55,759 nucleotides of DNA from Amazonocrinis nigriterrae CENA67 (GCF_016056305.1 NZ_JAECZC010000036.1:1-55759); one strand, 5' to 3'. Counted from the stretch's first letter, positions 1-9,955 are shown. The notes: generated by a model not told the origin, from the sequence alone. Numbers and translations: made by a program.

Positions 1-108
1 ACTATGCACTCATGGAAAAGACTACTCTAGCATATGTCTTACCAGTAGAGTTTGGTTGGGATGATTTAGGTGATTGGAATGCGATCGAACGTTTACTGAA
101 AAAAGAAG
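1..108 (+). pseudogene. partial inverted copy of manC
   Basis: These 108 bases are an exact reverse-complement copy of 479-586, an internal piece of the manC gene just downstream. Read on the plus strand they give the manC segment beginning [16 protein letters not shown]. Identity stops abruptly after base 108, where the sequence turns into pyrimidine-rich intergenic repeats. A 64-codon open frame (12-206) results, but only its first 32 codons or so are manC-derived. The left end is cut by the window, so I cannot tell whether a longer duplicated gene lies outside. It could be a real inverted duplication or a fold-back assembly artefact at a contig end. Confidence 0.7.
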
Positions 109-254
109 TTATTTTTGACTTCTCCCTCATCTCCCCTGCTCACCTGCTCACCTGCTCCCCAACTTTTTTGGCTAGAGGCTCAAAGTTAGAGACAGTTAAG
201 TTATAATAGATAAATACCCATTTGAGCCTCTGCCAAGGGTTTTAACTTTTACAT

Positions 255-1319
255 TTAAAGCAGTTCAGTAAATCGGGGATCGTTTTGCAGGGTTTTGAGA
301 ACTAGCTTGATTTCCTGGGTGCGGTTTTTATTAACAATGAGAGTGACATTGCGATCGCGGACAATCACGACATCCTCTAAACCAATAGTAACAATTACAT
401 CTTCTGGATTAGTAGCGTAAACAATAGCCCCCTGCGTATCCAATCCCACATGAGTAGCGAGTTCTACATTGGGAGTCTCTTCTTTTTTCAGTAAACGTTC
501 GATCGCATTCCAATCACCTAAATCATCCCAACCAAACTCTACTGGTAAGACATATGCTAGAGTAGTCTTTTCCATGAGTGCATAGTCTATACTCTTCTTA
601 GGTAACTGGGGATAGACATCAGGCCCCTGTTGTTCTAAAGGTTCGATGATTTCTGGAGCATGGGTGTGTAATTCTTTAAGAACCACCCCAGCCCTAAACA
701 CGAACATGCCGCTATTCCAGCTAAAACGACCCGTAGATAAAAAAGTTTCTGCTGTTTCCAGGTTGGGCTTTTCAGTAAAGCGGTTGACGTGATAAGCTGG
801 CAACTCATTAAAGCTACCAATTTTTTCGCCTTGCTCAATGTAGCCGTAACCGGTTGATGGGAAAGTAGGTTTGATCCCCAATGTGACAATCGCTTCTTTG
901 GTTGCCGCCAGCTCACTAGCAGCACTTAAGGTACGTGCAAACGCCTTTTCGTTAGCTATCCAGTGGTCTGAGGGGAAAAAGCCGATGATAGCGTCTTCTC
1001 CATAACGCTTCTTGATTTCCAAGCTTGCCCAAGCAACGGCTGCGGCGGTGTCTCTACCCTGCGACTCAATCAATAAATTTTGAGATGGTAGTTCGGGTAG
1101 CTGTTGGCGTATTCCTTCAGCTATTTGACTAGAGGTGATGACCCACAAGGACTCCCAATTTCCTCCAATGGATAACAGTCGATCGGCAGTTGCTTGTAAT
1201 AGACTTCTAGAGCTACCATCAAGACTTAAAAATTGCTTAGGTCGATCTTGGCGACTTAAAGGCCAAAAACGCTCACCTTTGCCTCCGGCAAGGATTACTG
1301 GGAACAAATAACTACTCAT
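255..1319 (-). CDS. manC: mannose-1-phosphate guanylyltransferase
   Basis: Makes GDP-mannose from mannose-1-phosphate and GTP, feeding exopolysaccharide, glycan or LPS sugar synthesis in the cytoplasm. The N-terminus carries the nucleotidyltransferase signature VILAGGKGERFWPLSR, followed by the family features RPKQF, FFPSDHW, GYGYIEQG and FTEKP. The length (about 354 aa) fits the short ManC form without a C-terminal isomerase domain. An upstream in-frame ATG at 1352 would add 11 residues unlike the family, so I prefer the ATG at 1319. Neither start has a strong ribosome-binding site. It is divergent from the LCP-family gene, consistent with a shared surface-polysaccharide role. An internal piece (479-586) is repeated inverted at 1-108. 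Confidence 0.93.
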   Translation of the reverse strand: MSSYLFPVILAGGKGERFWPLSRQDRPKQFLSLDGSSRSLLQATADRLLSIGGNWESLWVITSSQIAEGIRQQLPELPSQNLLIESQGRDTAAAVAWASLEIKKRYGEDAIIGFFPSDHWIANEKAFARTLSAASELAATKEAIVTLGIKPTFPSTGYGYIEQGEKIGSFNELPAYHVNRFTEKPNLETAETFLSTGRFSWNSGMFVFRAGVVLKELHTHAPEIIEPLEQQGPDVYPQLPKKSIDYALMEKTTLAYVLPVEFGWDDLGDWNAIERLLKKEETPNVELATHVGLDTQGAIVYATNPEDVIVTIGLEDVVIVRDRNVTLIVNKNRTQEIKLVLKTLQNDPRFTELL

Positions 1320-1435
1320 GTTGTCATACACACATACTGAAGAACAATACATAGTGTACAGTGAGCTTTTCCTCTGGCAAGATTTGTAGCTTGCATTAAC
1401 ATACTTTTAGGGAGTGGTTGAGTGGGGAGATAATA

Positions 1436-2941
1436 GTGATTAAACAATTTCAATGGTCGAAGAATTCGGTTACACCTCAACAGATATCAGAACTGGATCT
1501 AGAGGTAAAACCTCAGCAAATACAAGTGCCAGAAACTCAGGGAACGCTGCAAACTGTACCAGCTTCAGATCTAGAAGCACCACAACAGCAAGCAAATACC
1601 CAACGTAGTGTCGTAGAGTCTGTCAGTGCTATCCCTAACGAGCTTTACGAGAGGTTGGGCTTGACCATGCCTCGATGGCTACTGTGGATTTTGACAGTTG
1701 TCGTCGGCATTGTCTTATCTGGGCTGTTGGTCTCAACTTTGGCGCTGTGGACTCCTTTATGGAGCAATCTGGATAAAACAGATGAAGAATTAGGATTTGC
1801 TGGTAAAGATGAGCAGAAAATGCCATTACCAGGGGAGTTATGGGGAAAAATCTCCCAGTACCAGCTATCACGCCCGATGAATATCCTGATTATGGGGATT
1901 GAACCAGTCAGGGGTACTGTTGATGGCTCACCAGAGAGTTTTGCTGGCAAAAGCGATAGCATGTTGCTGGTCAGACTCAACCCCAGCGACAAATCCATGC
2001 GGGTACTTTCAATTCCCAGGGATACAATGATTGCCATCCCAGAAAAGGGATTAACTAAGGTATCTGACGCCAATGCCCAAGGCGGGCCAGTCTTAGCAGC
2101 ACGGGTAGTCAGCCGTACCCTCAACAATGCGCCTATTGATCGCTACGTCCGTATCTCCACTAGTGGCTTGAGGGAGTTAGTCGATCAGTTAGGTGGGGTA
2201 GAGGTCTTTGTTCCTGAAACAATGGAATATCGAGACTCTAGCAGTGGACAGCCAATGACTTTAGTTAGCGGTTGGCAAACCCTTAACGGCGAACAAGCAC
2301 AACAGTTTGCACGGTGGCGCGAACCAGGACAAGGAGATCTACCAAGAGTACAGCGACAGCAAGCACTCTTTGCGGCATTACTCCAACGCCTTAACAGTCC
2401 TACCGTTTTACCCAGGTTGCCCCAATTAACCCGCATCATGCGGAAATATTTTGACACAAACCTCAAGATAGAAGAAATGATGGCTTTGGTGAATTTTTCC
2501 GTGAATTTAGAGCGGGATAATTTCCAAATGACCATGTTGCCTGGTACATTCAGCCGTTTCAGCAAAGACCCTGATAGTTACTGGCTGAATTTGACTGGAC
2601 AACAGAGCCTACTGAATAATTATGTAGGGGTAGACATTCCTGGTCTTAAACAAGATTCACGTCCAGTTTCTAACCTCAAAATTGCTATTCAAAATGCCTC
2701 CAATCAGCCTCAAGTAAATGAAAAAGTTATTGCCTATCTGAAACAGAAAGGCTTTAAAAATATTTACACAGTATCGGATTGGCCGGATACCCAACGCCAA
2801 ACTCAGATTATCCTTCGCAAAGGAAAGCAACAACCAGGAGTTGAATTGCAAAAAATTCTCGGCTTAGGTCAACTAGAGGTGGCAGCTACTGGTGATTTAG
2901 AATCGGACATTACAATTCGTATTGGGAAAGATTGGAAATAG
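1436..2941 (+). CDS. LytR-CpsA-Psr (LCP) family cell-envelope ligase
   Basis: LCP proteins transfer lipid-linked glycopolymers onto peptidoglycan or other acceptors at the outer face of the cytoplasmic membrane. A proline/glutamine-rich cytoplasmic N-terminus is followed by one membrane helix (WLLWILTVVVGIVLSGLL). The LCP catalytic domain starts near NILIMGIEP and contains DSMLLVRLNP, LSIPRDT and the arginine-containing QFARWREPGQGDLPRVQRQ. The last 90 residues resemble a LytR_C domain (SNLKIAIQNASNQPQ...). A TTG at 1418 is an alternative start. I prefer GTG 1436 because GGGGAG lies six bases upstream. It is divergent from manC, so a role in attaching mannose-containing polymer is an inference. 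Confidence 0.88.
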   Translation: MIKQFQWSKNSVTPQQISELDLEVKPQQIQVPETQGTLQTVPASDLEAPQQQANTQRSVVESVSAIPNELYERLGLTMPRWLLWILTVVVGIVLSGLLVSTLALWTPLWSNLDKTDEELGFAGKDEQKMPLPGELWGKISQYQLSRPMNILIMGIEPVRGTVDGSPESFAGKSDSMLLVRLNPSDKSMRVLSIPRDTMIAIPEKGLTKVSDANAQGGPVLAARVVSRTLNNAPIDRYVRISTSGLRELVDQLGGVEVFVPETMEYRDSSSGQPMTLVSGWQTLNGEQAQQFARWREPGQGDLPRVQRQQALFAALLQRLNSPTVLPRLPQLTRIMRKYFDTNLKIEEMMALVNFSVNLERDNFQMTMLPGTFSRFSKDPDSYWLNLTGQQSLLNNYVGVDIPGLKQDSRPVSNLKIAIQNASNQPQVNEKVIAYLKQKGFKNIYTVSDWPDTQRQTQIILRKGKQQPGVELQKILGLGQLEVAATGDLESDITIRIGKDWK

Positions 2942-3058
2942 TCAGTGGTCAGTGGTCAGTGGTCAGTGGTCAGTGGTCAGTGGTCAGTGGTTAAAGAAAA
3001 AAAACAACTAACAACTGACAACTAACAACTAACAACTGACAACTAGCAACTGACAAAA
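2941..3058. repeat. two short tandem repeat arrays (heptamer family)
   Basis: About seven copies of GTCAGTG (2941-2990) are followed by an interleaved CAACTAACAACTGACAAC array (3004-3055). These are short tandemly repeated sequences of the type common between genes of Nostocales. They fill the gap between the LCP gene and the pentapeptide gene and leave little room for a promoter. Confidence 0.9.
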
Positions 3059-3069
3059 AAAATAAAGTT

Positions 3070-3576
3070 ATGAAAAAGATTTTACTCAAATTGTTTAGTT
3101 TAATTGTAATTTTGCTTTTAGCTTGGTTTTGGATAATGATTAATCCCAAACCGGCTTTTTCTCAATTAAACTCAATCAACTACAGCAACATAAATCTAGA
3201 AAATCGTGACTTTCAGGGCGCTAACTTAGCAGGTGGGACTTTTGTTGCTGCGGAAATGCGGGGTGCAAATTTCCAAGGAGCAAATTTAACCAACGCAATT
3301 CTGACTAAGGGAGTTTTATTAAAAGCCAATTTAGAAGGTGCAAATTTAACTGGTGCTTTAGTTGACCGTGCTACTTTAGATGGTGCAAACCTGAAAAATG
3401 CCATTTTTACAGAAGCAACTTTGACACGCAGCCGCTTTTATGATGCTGATATTTCTGGCGCTGATTTTACAGATGCTTTAATTGACCGTTATCAAGTGTC
3501 GCTACTGTGTGAAAAAGCAGATGGCATAAATTCAGTTACAGGTGTGTCTACGCGAGATAGTTTAGGATGTCGCTAG
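3070..3576 (+). CDS. secreted pentapeptide-repeat protein
   Basis: A signal peptide or anchor (MKKILLKLFSLIVILLLAWF, ending near AFSQ) precedes about 16 tandem pentapeptides of the A(D/N)LXX type (ANLAG, ANFQG, ANLTN, ANLEG, ADFTD). These should fold into a right-handed quadrilateral beta helix. The C-terminal 30 residues are not repeats and contain two cysteines (LLCEKAD... LGCR), which may form a disulfide. The architecture resembles thylakoid-lumen pentapeptide proteins of cyanobacteria and plants. The biochemical role is unknown, and periplasmic or lumenal localisation is an inference from the signal sequence. Confidence 0.85.
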   Translation: MKKILLKLFSLIVILLLAWFWIMINPKPAFSQLNSINYSNINLENRDFQGANLAGGTFVAAEMRGANFQGANLTNAILTKGVLLKANLEGANLTGALVDRATLDGANLKNAIFTEATLTRSRFYDADISGADFTDALIDRYQVSLLCEKADGINSVTGVSTRDSLGCR

Positions 3577-3901
3577 GTTATTTCTATGAATAGCAAATTA
3601 ACAACAAGATTTTTGTGCAAAACATGCAAAATAAAGGTGATTTATTAAGTTATATATTATTAATTACTAATTTGAGTTTATTTTGGTTTTTGATGAAAGG
3701 TAAATATATAAAAATTCATGAGCAAACACAAAATAAACTGAACTTTACTATTCAACCCAAGTTACTTCGGTTTCTTGGGTTGTTTATTGGACAAGGCGGA
3801 TATTGGCTCTAAGCTCCTTGCTTAGTAATGAAAAATCAAGCTTCTGAACATTTTCAAGAAATTAATTTACAACAGTAGGGATGCACATCTGTAATACTTA
3901 T
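3577..3901. other. intergenic stretch, no convincing gene
   Basis: The stretch lies between two convergent genes. It holds a 65-codon open frame (3615-3812) that I do not accept, because a terminator-like hairpin lies inside it and its composition looks non-coding. Otherwise it is AT-rich with no recognised motif. Confidence 0.5.
3753..3787 (+). terminator. possible rho-independent terminator
   Basis: A nine-base stem, CAACCCAAG / CTTGGGTTG, encloses a 12-base loop and is followed by TTTATT. It is well placed to end transcription from the pentapeptide gene, although it lies about 180 bases past the stop codon. Confidence 0.4.
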
Positions 3902-6900
3902 TCAACAGATAGGGAGAACAATCTGAAATTCTGTTTGCTCTGTTGGCTCTGATCGCAAAGTCAAAGTGCCGCCATGTTGTTGGATAATTGAATAGCTGAC
4001 AAATAAACCCAAACCAGCACCACGACCGATGGGTTTTGTGGTAAAAAACGGGTCAAAAACACGGTTTTGAAGACTCACGGGAATCGTACTACCTGTATTG
4101 GCGATCGCAATTCGTAACTGTTTACTGTTTATGACTTCAGTACGAATCCGAATTTCCGGGTTTTCACTGGTTTCGGGATGATCTCGAATGGCATCAATGG
4201 CATTGTTGATAATATTTAGGAAAACTTGATTGAGCTGGCTAGGATAACAATTCACCATAGGTAAGTTGCCATAATTCTTAACCACGCGCACTTCAGGTTT
4301 ATTTTCAAAGGCTTGTAAGCGATTGTGCAAAATTAACAGCGTGCTTTCAATGCCACTGTGTAAGTCTACAGCTTTGAATTCTGCTTCATCCAAGCGAGAA
4401 AAGTTGCGTAAACTCAAGACAATTTGGCTAATGCGATCGCTGCCTACTTTCATAGATTCTAAAATTTGATTGACATCCTCAAACAGAAAATCAAGGTCAA
4501 TTTCTTCTTTCTTGGCTTGAATAACTGCACTAGGTTGGGGATATTCTTGCTGATACAATGCCAACAAACTGATCATGTCTGCAATATAACTTTTTGTATG
4601 CGTGATATTACCCTTAATAAAATTAACTGGATTGTTAATTTCATGAGCAATACCAGCTACCAGTTGACCTAGTGATGACATTTTTTCACTGTGTATCAAT
4701 TGCGCTTGAGTTTGTTGCAATTTTTTCAAGGTTTGCTCTAAATCTTCGGCTTTTTGGTTGAGAGCGTGGGTTTTTAGCTCTACCTCTGCTTCTAGTGTGT
4801 GGGAATAGTTTTCAGTTTGTTGATATAAACGGGCATTTTCCACAGAGATGGCAGCTTGGCTGGTGAGAAGTTGTAGAATTTCGATGCGATCGCCACTAAA
4901 AGCACCCATAGTTAAGTTATTTTCTAAGTACAAAATCCCGATGAGTTTACCTTGCCGACTAATGGGAGTACACAAAACTGATTTGGGATGGTGTGTCATG
5001 ATATAGCGATCGCCTGCAAATTGCACTGAATCGCTCAAGTTTTCAAACACAGCCGTCTCTTGAGTCCGTGCCACTGCATAAATCAAACTCTGAGGAATTT
5101 CTTGATATCTATCTAGCGGAGTTTCTAAAGTTTTTGCTCGTTGTTGATCGGCTTGAGCGACGACTAACCATTGTTCATCTTGGCGCAGGATGAAATGACC
5201 GATTTGTGCGCCGGCATTAGCGATGGCAATCTGCATTAAGCTCGTTAACAGTTTCTCTAATTCAATTTCTTGGGAGATGGCTTGTGCTGCTTTCATCACT
5301 GCCAGAAAATCTAACCACAAATTTTGGCCGCCACTGACGCTCCTCATCAGAGTTGACGAGATAGTTGGTTCAGATGTGATGGCAAAGTTACTTGGTTGGA
5401 GAATAGCCGCTAGTAGTTGCGGATATTGTTGTTCTAAATGGGCGACTTTGGCTTTTGCGCCCCAATGAGCATAACAGTAGTAGGCTTCCTGCATATAGCC
5501 TGCGGCTACCTTTTCCTTACCCCAAGCGAGATAAAACTTAGCAGCAAGTTCGTTAGCTAAGGCTTGTTCTTGAATGTAGCCGTTTTCTTTAGCTTGGGCG
5601 ATCGCGTTGTCATATAACTCAATGGCTGCTGTTTTTTGTCCTAATACTCGGCATTTTTCAGCTGCTACTAAATCAACTTTGTGTTGGTGATTCATCGGGG
5701 CATAGTGTGCCCAGTGCTGTTGCAGTTGTGTTTGGTTTTGTTCTACCTGCTCTAATACTTCTAATGTCCCATCTGAAGGTTGACTCAACTGTGCCAAAAT
5801 TATCAGAGAATCGTAGAAATAAAACACAGCTTCACCGATCAACCCAGCACCAGCAGTTGAATATTGTCTGACTTGAACTGCATAGTTTGTCGCTTGCTCA
5901 ATTTCCCCAAATAAGAAACAAAGCAGCAGCTTATACAAATAAAAGAAATACAATCCAATCAAGTCATTGGCAGACAGCAACAAAGGCAGAAATTCACTTT
6001 CTTGCAGAGCCTCCCCAGATAAAATAACCGGATACTCCCCAACTAAGAGCAAATTTAAAATAGATTGCCAATAAATCCGGCAGTAATTAGCTGTTGTCAA
6101 TTGATTTAACTGCATCAACCCATTGCAGTAGCTGCGGACATCTTGTTCTAAAGTTGCTAAGGGCTGACTGCACCAAAAAGAATTAAAACAAAAACTGTAG
6201 GCAGAATATCCAGCAAACTCTGGGTTGCCAACTTCGAGTGCAGTAACATAAGTCTCTTGGGAGACTGATAGTGTTTCTTTGATGTGAGATTTGCGGTGTA
6301 TAATAAACAGTCCTAGCACAGTTAATACTTCAGCTTTTATCGCTTTGGCATCAAATTTGGCTATGATACCAAGTGCCAGTTGTCCAAACTTTGTTGCTAT
6401 ATTTACATCTTGCAAAAGTCTACAAATAAGGATGCCATAGCAAGCATAGCTATAGGCTGATGTCGATGTATTTCCATATTGAATAGATAATTTAATTGAC
6501 AAACAAATTACTAATGGGAATATGGGAGAGCCAAAGTTGAAAGCTGCTGGTAAAATACTGTTGGCAATCTGCACAATTGCCAGTTTTTCTGCATCAGCCA
6601 TCGCTTTGAGGTGAATTAAATCTGCAATTTCTCTGTCACCAATCAGTTCGCTGATTTCTTGGATTGCCTGTTGAATATCCGTCTGTGTTGGTGTTTCGGG
6701 AAAGGTGACACCCAACTGTTGCAGGATTTGTGTACCGATGGCTACAGCTTCAGCAAGCCTATTTTGAGAGGCATTAGCCTGGATTCTGATTCGGTAAACG
6801 TTGACTTTTTCTAGTTGGGAATGTGTCTGTTCGGTGACAATTTCAATGAAATGTTCCATCATTTCAAAGTCACCACACAGGTAAGCTAATTCAGCAGCTA

Positions 6901-9307
6901 ATTCATGAAAAGCAAGAGTAATTTGGTATTGCTGTTGCCAAGCTTTTTCTCCTAATAGAGACAAACCCACTGTCACATATTCACGAGCCGCCTGATAAGC
7001 GGTTGCACTTTTGGCTTTGCAACAGGCTGTGAGGTTAAGTTGTGCGAGTTCCTCTCGTTGGCTTTGTTCGGTAATTAAAGCAGTACCATAGTTTAATTGA
7101 TTGACCACCTCAAAAATGCGTTCAACTCTTGCTTTTGGAGAAATCTTTTGTAGGAGTAGTTGTCCGATGTGATAATGGGTTGTTTGTTTTTGCTCCTCAG
7201 GAATCAGAGAATAGGCGGCTTGTTGGACGCGATCGTGTAGAAACCGATAGGTTACATTTTCGATGTTGCTAGTGTTTGCATCTGCCTGTTCATGGCTGAG
7301 ATAAAATTTATATAATTGACTTTGTGGCAGAATCAGTCCTTCCTGTAAGGCTTTCCACAAAGCCGTCGCCGAAGAAGCTTGTGATTGTTCGGAAACGATC
7401 GCTAAGGTTGCTAAATCAAATTGATTCCCGATACAAGCCGCTAACTTGAGTACTTGTTGCGTTACTTTTGGCAATTTCTGCAACTGCTGCGCCATAAATT
7501 CCACCACATCATCGGTGAGGGAAAGCGCATTAATTTGGACAATATCACATTCCCAATAACCTTGGTCACGATTAAACTTAATCTGTCCGTCTTCGTGTAA
7601 TGCTTTGAGAAACTGGGTGATAAAAAACGGATTTCCTTGAGTTTTGCGATCAATTAATTCTGTGAGAGGACGCGATCGCTGTGTCGTACAATGCAATGTA
7701 TCAGCAACTAACTGATTTGTATCATTCAAGGCAAGAGGTGAAAGAGTAATTGTATTAACAGTCTTATCAGCTTTCTTCAGTTCCTCCACCGTCAAGATGA
7801 ATGGATGTGCCGGCGAAACTTCATTGTCTCGATAAGCCCCCAACAATAGCAAATAGCTGTGATCCTGCATCAGGAGTTTAATCAACACAAGGGAAGCTGA
7901 ATCTGCCCACTGTAAATCATCCAGAAACATTACTAACGGATGTTCTTTTGTTGTAAAAACTGCAAGAAATTTTTGGAACAATAAATTAAAGCGATTTTGT
8001 GCCGCAGTTGGTGATAGTTCTGGCACAGAAGGTTGCTGACCAATAATTCGTTCCAGTTCAGGAATTACCTCAATCAGAATTTGTCCATTGTCGCCCACAG
8101 CTTCGAGAATCTTGGTTTTCCATCGTGCTAAGTGCGCGTCATTTTCTGACAATAATTGTCCCATTAAATCTCGTAAGACTTGGACAAAAGCTGATAGGGG
8201 AATATTACGATTAAATTGATCAAATTTTCCTTTGATGAAATACCCTTGCTGACGAGTAATAGGTTTGTGAACTTCATTGACTACCGCAGTTTTACCAATC
8301 CCTGAAAATCCTGCCACCAACATCATTTCAGATGTGCCGTTGGTGACGCGCTCAAAGGCATCCAGTAAAGTCTGAACTTCTGCTTCACGTCCATAGAGTC
8401 TTTCTTTGATGAGAAAGCGATCATACACATCCCGCTGAGCAATTTCAAAATTTGTAATTTTCCCAGTATCTTTAAGTTGATATAAACAATTTTCTAAATC
8501 GTGTTTTAATCCTAAAGCACTCTGATATCTATCTTCGGCGTTTTTCGCCATTAATTTCATGACAATATCTGAAACTACCTGCGGAATCCCTTCCCTATTC
8601 CCTAATGCCGTAGGTATTTTGGCAATATGACAATGCACCAATTCCATCGGATCATCACAGATAAATGGTAATTCTCCTGTTAATAATTCATAAAAGGTGA
8701 CACCCAGAGAATAAAAATCACTGCGGTAGTCTATGCCTCGGTTCATCCTGCCAGTTTGTTCGGGAGAAATATAAGCGAGGGTTCCTTCTAAGAAATTGGG
8801 ACTTTTAATTTCTGGGGTTTCTTTAGGCAACAGGGAAGCGATACTAAAGTCGATCAGTTGAACTTGTTTTGTTTGGGGATGAATCAGAATGTTTGCAGGT
8901 TTGATATCTTTGTGAATTACACGGTTTTGGTGTAAACTGTGGATAACATCGGTTAATTGAATAGCGATCGCCAAAAATTCAACCAGTGAAAGAGTAGTGG
9001 TTTGAATATATTCTCGTAAAGAAATTTCCCCCCGATCTTCCATCACCAAAATATAACCATTTTCATAGGTTTCTAACGATAAGGGATGAATAATACCGAG
9101 AATGTTGAGATTTTTGCTAATGGTATATTGATTGCGGAATTGCAATAATTCGTTGAAGCTGGGATATTTAGATGTCAGAAGTTTAATGACTACTGCAAGT
9201 GTTCCTTGCTCTCTAATAGCTCGATATACTCTGGTTCTGGAACCTGCATACAGTTGAGAGCTAATTTGATATCCAGCAATTATGGGGGTTTGGCTCGCAA
9301 TACTCAT
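3902..9307 (-). CDS. giant Ser/Thr kinase-ATPase-GAF-histidine kinase
   Basis: A 1801-residue signalling protein of the trifunctional family common in filamentous cyanobacteria. Domain order: a eukaryotic-type protein kinase (about 1-280; VVIKLL lysine, catalytic loop HKDIKPANIL, LIDFSIA for the DFG position); an AAA/STAND-like ATPase (about 290-550; GFSGIGKTAV Walker A, MFLDDLQWAD Walker B); a long helical TPR-like middle (about 600-1300); a GAF domain (about 1330-1490); a coiled coil; and a histidine-kinase core with phosphorylatable His in GIAHEINNP and the ATP-binding boxes NIINNAIDA and GAGLGLFVS. No membrane segment is evident, so it is probably cytoplasmic. The DFS in place of DFG in the kinase part is worth noting. 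The ligand and output are unknown. It is convergent with the pentapeptide gene. Confidence 0.93.
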   Translation of the reverse strand: MSIASQTPIIAGYQISSQLYAGSRTRVYRAIREQGTLAVVIKLLTSKYPSFNELLQFRNQYTISKNLNILGIIHPLSLETYENGYILVMEDRGEISLREYIQTTTLSLVEFLAIAIQLTDVIHSLHQNRVIHKDIKPANILIHPQTKQVQLIDFSIASLLPKETPEIKSPNFLEGTLAYISPEQTGRMNRGIDYRSDFYSLGVTFYELLTGELPFICDDPMELVHCHIAKIPTALGNREGIPQVVSDIVMKLMAKNAEDRYQSALGLKHDLENCLYQLKDTGKITNFEIAQRDVYDRFLIKERLYGREAEVQTLLDAFERVTNGTSEMMLVAGFSGIGKTAVVNEVHKPITRQQGYFIKGKFDQFNRNIPLSAFVQVLRDLMGQLLSENDAHLARWKTKILEAVGDNGQILIEVIPELERIIGQQPSVPELSPTAAQNRFNLLFQKFLAVFTTKEHPLVMFLDDLQWADSASLVLIKLLMQDHSYLLLLGAYRDNEVSPAHPFILTVEELKKADKTVNTITLSPLALNDTNQLVADTLHCTTQRSRPLTELIDRKTQGNPFFITQFLKALHEDGQIKFNRDQGYWECDIVQINALSLTDDVVEFMAQQLQKLPKVTQQVLKLAACIGNQFDLATLAIVSEQSQASSATALWKALQEGLILPQSQLYKFYLSHEQADANTSNIENVTYRFLHDRVQQAAYSLIPEEQKQTTHYHIGQLLLQKISPKARVERIFEVVNQLNYGTALITEQSQREELAQLNLTACCKAKSATAYQAAREYVTVGLSLLGEKAWQQQYQITLAFHELAAELAYLCGDFEMMEHFIEIVTEQTHSQLEKVNVYRIRIQANASQNRLAEAVAIGTQILQQLGVTFPETPTQTDIQQAIQEISELIGDREIADLIHLKAMADAEKLAIVQIANSILPAAFNFGSPIFPLVICLSIKLSIQYGNTSTSAYSYACYGILICRLLQDVNIATKFGQLALGIIAKFDAKAIKAEVLTVLGLFIIHRKSHIKETLSVSQETYVTALEVGNPEFAGYSAYSFCFNSFWCSQPLATLEQDVRSYCNGLMQLNQLTTANYCRIYWQSILNLLLVGEYPVILSGEALQESEFLPLLLSANDLIGLYFFYLYKLLLCFLFGEIEQATNYAVQVRQYSTAGAGLIGEAVFYFYDSLIILAQLSQPSDGTLEVLEQVEQNQTQLQQHWAHYAPMNHQHKVDLVAAEKCRVLGQKTAAIELYDNAIAQAKENGYIQEQALANELAAKFYLAWGKEKVAAGYMQEAYYCYAHWGAKAKVAHLEQQYPQLLAAILQPSNFAITSEPTISSTLMRSVSGGQNLWLDFLAVMKAAQAISQEIELEKLLTSLMQIAIANAGAQIGHFILRQDEQWLVVAQADQQRAKTLETPLDRYQEIPQSLIYAVARTQETAVFENLSDSVQFAGDRYIMTHHPKSVLCTPISRQGKLIGILYLENNLTMGAFSGDRIEILQLLTSQAAISVENARLYQQTENYSHTLEAEVELKTHALNQKAEDLEQTLKKLQQTQAQLIHSEKMSSLGQLVAGIAHEINNPVNFIKGNITHTKSYIADMISLLALYQQEYPQPSAVIQAKKEEIDLDFLFEDVNQILESMKVGSDRISQIVLSLRNFSRLDEAEFKAVDLHSGIESTLLILHNRLQAFENKPEVRVVKNYGNLPMVNCYPSQLNQVFLNIINNAIDAIRDHPETSENPEIRIRTEVINSKQLRIAIANTGSTIPVSLQNRVFDPFFTTKPIGRGAGLGLFVSYSIIQQHGGTLTLRSEPTEQTEFQIVLPIC

Positions 9308-9955
9308 TTATGCCTACTTAATAATAAAATTACGTTTTTGCCTCATAAAGTTAGTATTCCCAGAGAGCATCTGATTTTTTGCTAGAACTGATGCAAGTGT
9401 AAGTTTTTTTTCCTGTGGGTTGTACTGATTTACTAGTGAAGCAGTAGCGACGTAGAAGCATCGGCATTGCGAGAGAGGGGATTTTCACGCTCAAATCTTG
9501 CACCTGCCCAATTTACCGCCAAGAAATAAATTTCACAGGCTCAAAGCTGAAGTAAGCTAAAGCTTACTAAACATCAATTTCAGTCCGTTAAAACGGACTT
9601 GAGCTATAAGCCTTGAACTTAAGTTCAAGGCGTACTCAGGGTCAGGTGCAAGATCTGAATCGAGGTACATCACGGCAACATTACTGTTAAAAATAATCAT
9701 GCAAACGGTAGTATTTTTACAGTCTTATTTGACCAGCAATATGAGCAATGACCATTTGAAAAATATGTGTCAAATAAAACGTTCTCGCTAAGGCAACCTG
9801 TATTTATACCAACTTGCATTTTTATTTGCAGCGATCGCACTTAAAATGATTCCCATCAGATTAAAATTTAATGACTATTTTGCCTGACATCCCTTAAAAT
9901 TTCAGGTTAAATGTTTCAGAAATATGCACTCTAGCAGAGTTGTCAGGTATACTTC
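9308..9955. other. intergenic region holding one MITE-like element
   Basis: The 648 bases between divergent genes contain the 166-bp hairpin element described separately (9492-9657). The rest is AT-rich with no open frame of note. It must hold promoters for both neighbours, but I could not pick them with confidence. Confidence 0.6.
9492..9657. mobile_element. MITE-like non-autonomous element with three hairpins
   Basis: The ends form an imperfect inverted repeat: CAAATCTTGCACCTGCCC at 9492-9509 against GGGTCAGGTGCAAGATCTG at 9639-9657. Between them lie three perfect palindromes in a row: 9552-9567 (GTAAGCT-AA-AGCTTAC), 9582-9599 (AGTCCGTT-AA-AACGGACT) and 9610-9631 (GCCTTGAACTT and its complement). 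No coding capacity is present. Terminal inverted repeats plus internal hairpins in a short non-coding unit fit a MITE. No target-site duplication was identified. Confidence 0.6.

Noticed and set aside
3615-3812. 65-codon plus-strand open frame after the pentapeptide gene
   Set aside because: It contains a terminator-like hairpin, has AT-biased low-information sequence and no ribosome-binding site.
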